A stretch of DNA of 7,458 bases from Clostridia bacterium (GTDB lineage: Bacteria > Bacillota > Clostridia > Christensenellales > Aristaeellaceae): NCBI GenBank assembly GCA_016296675.1, contig JAEDIV010000127.1, forward strand, positions 1 to 7,458. Reading direction: 5' to 3'. The position numbers were made by a program, and so were the translations under genes. A model generated the notes under the pieces. The model searched no databases. It saw only the letters and a list, made by a program, of their open reading frames with translations, and was not told the origin of the DNA. Below, piece by piece: positions 5,170-7,458 of this stretch. How positions within the stretch are numbered: the first letter of the stretch is position 1; each line of letters starts with the position of its first letter.

Positions 5170-7137
5170 TCAGCCGATTTCGCTGCCGGGGGCGAACTCG
5201 CCGCCGTCTACGGTCAGAAGCTTTAAGTTGCCTTCGTTATCCGAGGCGCAAAGCAGCATGCCTTCGGACATGATGCCGCGCATCTTGCGCGGGGGCAGGT
5301 TCTTGACGAGGACGACCGTCTTTCCGGGCATGTCTTGGGGCGCATACCACTGGGCGATGCCGGAGAGAACTGTGCGGGTTTCACCATTTCCGATGTCAAG
5401 CGTGCTCTTTAAAAGCTTGTCGCTCTTTTCAACCTTTTCGCAGGCGATGACGCGGGCGGCGATCAATTTGGTTTTGAAGAACTCGTCGATGGTAACGTAG
5501 CCGTCGTCGGATTTGGGTTCTTCCTTCTTTTCCTCAGCCTTTGCCTTCTTCTCTTCCTTCTTGGGCTCGGGCTTTTTCTCTTCTTCCTTTGCCGGGGGAT
5601 TCAGGATTTCAAGCTCCTTCTTAACGTCTACGCGCGGGAAGAGGGCAGCGCCCTTTTTGACAACGGTGCCGGCCTTGAGACCGCCGAAGGTCTTGACAGA
5701 ATCCCAGGTCATGAGGCTTTCGTCCGTAAGACCCAGCTGCTCATAAATCTTTGCAGGGGTGGAGGGCATGGTGGGGGTGATGTACACGGCGATTGCGCGG
5801 ATGCACTCTGCCAGATAGTACATAACGGTCTGAAGGCGCGGCATGGTTTCCTCGCTCTTACAGAGGATCCAGGGTTGGGTGATGTCGATATAGCGGTTGC
5901 AGTCGCCGATCAGCTTCCAGATTTCGGAAAGCGCGACGGAGAACTGGAGCGCGTTCATCTGCTTTTCAACGATCTCGCTGAGCGCCTTGTCGGGCTCTTC
6001 TTCAGCGTTCGGAGCCGGTACAACGCCGCCAAAGTACTTCTCGATCATGGCGACAGTGCGGCTGACTAAGTTTCCCAAGTCGTTTACGAGGTCGGAATTC
6101 ATTCTCGTGAGCATGGCTTCATTGGTGTAGTTGCCGTCCGCGCCGAAGGGCATTTCTCGCATGAGGTAATAGCGGAGGGTGTCTACGCCGTAGCGGCTGA
6201 CGATGGGGGCGGGATATTCGATGTTGCCCTTGGATTTACTCATCTTGTCGCCGCCGAATAAGAGCCAGCCGTGTCCGAAGACCTGCTTGGGCAGGGGAAG
6301 GCCAAGGGCATGGAGCATGATGGGCCAATAAATGGTGTGGAAGCGGACGATTTCCTTACCGACAAGGTGTACATCCGCCGGCCAGTACTTGTTGAAAAGC
6401 TCGGGATTTTCGCTGGCGTATCCGAGGGCGGAAATATAGTTGGAAAGCGCGTCGATCCATACGTATACGACGTGATCGGGGTCGAAATCGACCGGAACGC
6501 CCCATTTGAAGGAGGTGCGGCTTACGCAAAGATCCTGAAGGCCGGGACGCAGGAAGTTGTTGAGCATTTCGTTGGCGCGGGACTGCGGCTGGATGAAATC
6601 GGGATGCGTTTCGATGTAGTCAATCAGCCAGTCCTGATATTTGCTCATGCGGAAGAAGTAGCTTTCCTCGCGGGTCTTTTCGCAGGGCCTGCCGCAGTCG
6701 GGGCAGCAGCCGTCCTTCAGCTGGCTGGGCGTCCAGAAGGATTCGCAGGGCGTGCAGTACATGCCCTCGTATTCGCTCTTATAGATGTCGCCCTGCTCGT
6801 AGAATTTTTTGAAGATCTTCTGAACAACTTTCTCATGGCGCTCATCGGTGGTTCTGATGAAATCGTCGTATTCGATGTTCATCAGCTTCCACAGATCCTT
6901 GGTTTCAGCGATGATCTTGTCGACAAACTGCTTGGGGGTTACGCCGGCTTCCTTGGCTTTCTGTTCGATCTTCTGGCCGTGTTCGTCGGTGCCGGTCAGG
7001 AAATACGTGTCGTAGCCGGTCATTTTCTTAAAGCGGGTCATGGTATCGGCGGCTACGGTGGTGTAGGTGTGGCCGATGTGCATGTTGCCGGAAGGATAGT
7101 AAATGGGGGTTGTGATATAGAATTTCGGCTTGTCCAT
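5170..7137 (-). CDS. metG: Methionyl-tRNA synthetase with C-terminal tRNA-binding domain
   Basis: This enzyme joins methionine to tRNA-Met using ATP, in the cytoplasm, for both initiation and elongation. The class I Rossmann fold carries HIGH (residues 20-23) and KMSKS (298-302). The connective domain has a zinc knuckle, C128-x2-C131 and C145-x2-C148. The anticodon-binding helical domain covers about 340-505 and includes the NRYID/QPW segment (414-423). A Lys/Glu-rich linker (about 516-545) leads to a Trbp111-type OB-fold (about 547-655) with KVEKSD, MRGIMSEGMLL and GGEFAPGSEIG, which dimerises and holds tRNA in the family. At 655 residues it has the usual length of the long bacterial form. 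The ATG at 7137 has AAGGAG nine bases upstream. A methionine T-box leader lies just before it, so expression should follow uncharged tRNA-Met. Codon use looks more G/C-rich than in the genes to the left, as expected for a highly expressed gene. Confidence 0.98.
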   Translation of the reverse strand: MDKPKFYITTPIYYPSGNMHIGHTYTTVAADTMTRFKKMTGYDTYFLTGTDEHGQKIEQKAKEAGVTPKQFVDKIIAETKDLWKLMNIEYDDFIRTTDERHEKVVQKIFKKFYEQGDIYKSEYEGMYCTPCESFWTPSQLKDGCCPDCGRPCEKTREESYFFRMSKYQDWLIDYIETHPDFIQPQSRANEMLNNFLRPGLQDLCVSRTSFKWGVPVDFDPDHVVYVWIDALSNYISALGYASENPELFNKYWPADVHLVGKEIVRFHTIYWPIMLHALGLPLPKQVFGHGWLLFGGDKMSKSKGNIEYPAPIVSRYGVDTLRYYLMREMPFGADGNYTNEAMLTRMNSDLVNDLGNLVSRTVAMIEKYFGGVVPAPNAEEEPDKALSEIVEKQMNALQFSVALSEIWKLIGDCNRYIDITQPWILCKSEETMPRLQTVMYYLAECIRAIAVYITPTMPSTPAKIYEQLGLTDESLMTWDSVKTFGGLKAGTVVKKGAALFPRVDVKKELEILNPPAKEEEKKPEPKKEEKKAKAEEKKEEPKSDDGYVTIDEFFKTKLIAARVIACEKVEKSDKLLKSTLDIGNGETRTVLSGIAQWYAPQDMPGKTVVLVKNLPPRKMRGIMSEGMLLCASDNEGNLKLLTVDGGEFAPGSEIG

Positions 7138-7146
7138 GGGGAAACA

Positions 7147-7152
7147 CTCCTT
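7147..7152 (-). promoter_or_regulatory. Ribosome binding site of metG
   Basis: On the minus strand AAGGAG lies nine bases before the ATG at 7137 and about 30 bases after the leader terminator's T-tract. It is outside the terminator stem, so control is by read-through rather than by blocking the ribosome. Confidence 0.8.
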
Positions 7153-7181
7153 TATGAGAAAATTGGATCAGATACTCAAAC

Positions 7182-7212
7182 AAAAACGCCCCTCGCGTCT
7201 TTGCGAGGGGCG
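7182..7212 (-). terminator. T-box leader terminator
   Basis: CGCCCCTCGC (7212-7203) and GCGAGGGGCG (7196-7187) form a perfect 10-bp stem with loop AAAGAC, followed by TTTTT (7186-7182). It is the default fold when charged tRNA-Met is plentiful, and stops transcription before metG. Confidence 0.95.
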
Positions 7213-7239
7213 CAAATATCATTTGCGCGGTACCACCCT
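7206..7239 (-). promoter_or_regulatory. T-box antiterminator
   Basis: AGGG (7239-7236) pairs with CCCT (7209-7206), leaving the 7-base bulge TGGTACC (7235-7229). GCGCAAAT (7228-7221) pairs with ATTTGCGC (7217-7210) as the upper helix. The bulge bases TGGT match the acceptor end ACCA of tRNA-Met. Its 3' strand overlaps the 5' arm of the terminator, so the two folds exclude each other. The upper helix, at 8 bp, is longer than the short one in many T-boxes. Confidence 0.93.
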
Positions 7240-7445
7240 GCTTCACGCGCGAAGAACGCGCGTCTCATGCCGACAAATCATCGGCGGTGCCTGTAACGGG
7301 GCCGACCGTCATGCGCTCACACTGATGCTTACGCACGAAGCTCCGGATCCATATTCGCGCAGCATAATCGCGCCGGCTTTCACCTTGCCCGGCTCTCTTT
7401 GGCGATCAGGGTTTGCGCTACTCAATCCTTCACAGCGTTAAAAGG

Positions 7446-7451
7446 ATTATA
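7446..7451 (-). promoter_or_regulatory. -10 box of the metG/T-box promoter
   Basis: A consensus TATAAT on the minus strand lies seven bases before the expected 5' end of stem I (A at 7439 or 7438). The -35 box would fall beyond the right edge of the window. The position relative to the leader is exactly as expected for a sigma-A promoter. Confidence 0.8.
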
Positions 7452-7458
7452 GGAAAGA

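Larger units (their letters stand above)
7182..7439 (-). promoter_or_regulatory. T-box riboswitch, methionine (AUG specifier), controlling metG
   Basis: The leader senses uncharged tRNA-Met and decides read-through into metG. Stem I begins with ACGC (7438-7435) and GTGAAG (7433-7428) pairing CTTCGTGCGT (7340-7331). The specifier loop has AGTA on one side and GAATATGGATCC on the other, next to a GCGC/GCGC helix (7418-7415 with 7360-7357). The codon in the specifier position is ATG (7352-7350), complementary to the CAU anticodon. The distal AG bulge (AGAG, 7398-7395) and GGTGAAA loop (7384-7378) are the elements that contact the tRNA elbow. A stem II/pseudoknot region with GCCGA/TCGGC follows, then stem III, ACGCGCG (7263-7257) with CGCGCGT (7251-7245). 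The conserved T-box AGGGTGGTACCGCG is at 7239-7226. The specifier, the UGGU bulge matching the ACCA end and the downstream gene all agree. Confidence 0.96.

Noticed and set aside
4875..5500. Small plus-strand open frames over the ktrB upstream region and the end of metG
   Set aside because: They cross the metG terminator and coding region on the opposite strand, have no conserved features and no convincing ribosome binding sites.
6271..7296. Long open frame of 341 codons on the plus strand opposite metG
   Set aside because: It is antisense to metG, whose HIGH, KMSKS and zinc motifs prove the minus-strand frame. The strong third-base bias of metG leaves few stops in the opposite frame, and the translation looks like low-complexity Val/Gly/Ala/Phe with no recognisable domain. 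It also runs through the T-box leader.
7364..7366. A second ATG in stem I of the T-box as alternative specifier
   Set aside because: It lies on the distal side of the GCGC helix, outside the specifier loop. The ATG at 7352-7350 has the GAA and GGATCC context expected for the specifier position.

Overview
The window reads as a piece of a Bacillota (Firmicutes) chromosome, most likely from Clostridia. The grounds are a methionine-specific T-box leader, strong GGAGG-type ribosome binding sites, a KtrAB-type potassium channel system and intrinsic terminators with U-tracts. All five genes lie on the minus strand, so the biology runs from right to left. No mobile element, CRISPR array, tRNA or rRNA is visible. 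The species cannot be named from this sequence alone.

Right part (about 7458-5063): a perfect TATAAT -10 box at the window edge starts a full T-box leader. It has stem I with an AUG specifier, stem III, the antiterminator with a UGGU bulge, and a competing terminator. The leader controls metG, a 655-residue methionyl-tRNA synthetase with a C-terminal tRNA-binding domain. A hairpin with a T6 tract about 75 bases after the metG stop ends this unit.

Middle (5062-4902): a 160-base intergenic region holds a candidate promoter for the potassium operon, a near-perfect 26-bp palindrome just upstream of the candidate -35, and an 11-bp direct repeat.

Left part (4901-125): four genes in the order trkH/ktrB (channel subunit), trkA/ktrA (RCK gating subunit), a kdpD-type sensor kinase, and a kdpE-type response regulator. 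The first two are 12 bases apart and the last two overlap by 8 bases. A 108-base gap between ktrA and kdpD holds an extended -10 promoter, so the kinase and regulator may also be made independently. No kdpFABC gene is present in the window. The likely logic is that K+ enters through KtrB gated by KtrA, while KdpD/KdpE sense K+ or c-di-AMP status and adjust transcription, perhaps of this same operon.

Far left (1-124): no gene, but three inverted repeats in a row. The one nearest kdpE is the best candidate for the end of the operon.

I found no wholly new system. The points most worth a second look are the pairing of KdpDE with a Ktr transporter, a KdpD without its N-terminal Walker domain that still carries a spacing-exact match to the c-di-AMP motif described for S. 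aureus KdpD, and the palindrome before ktrB.
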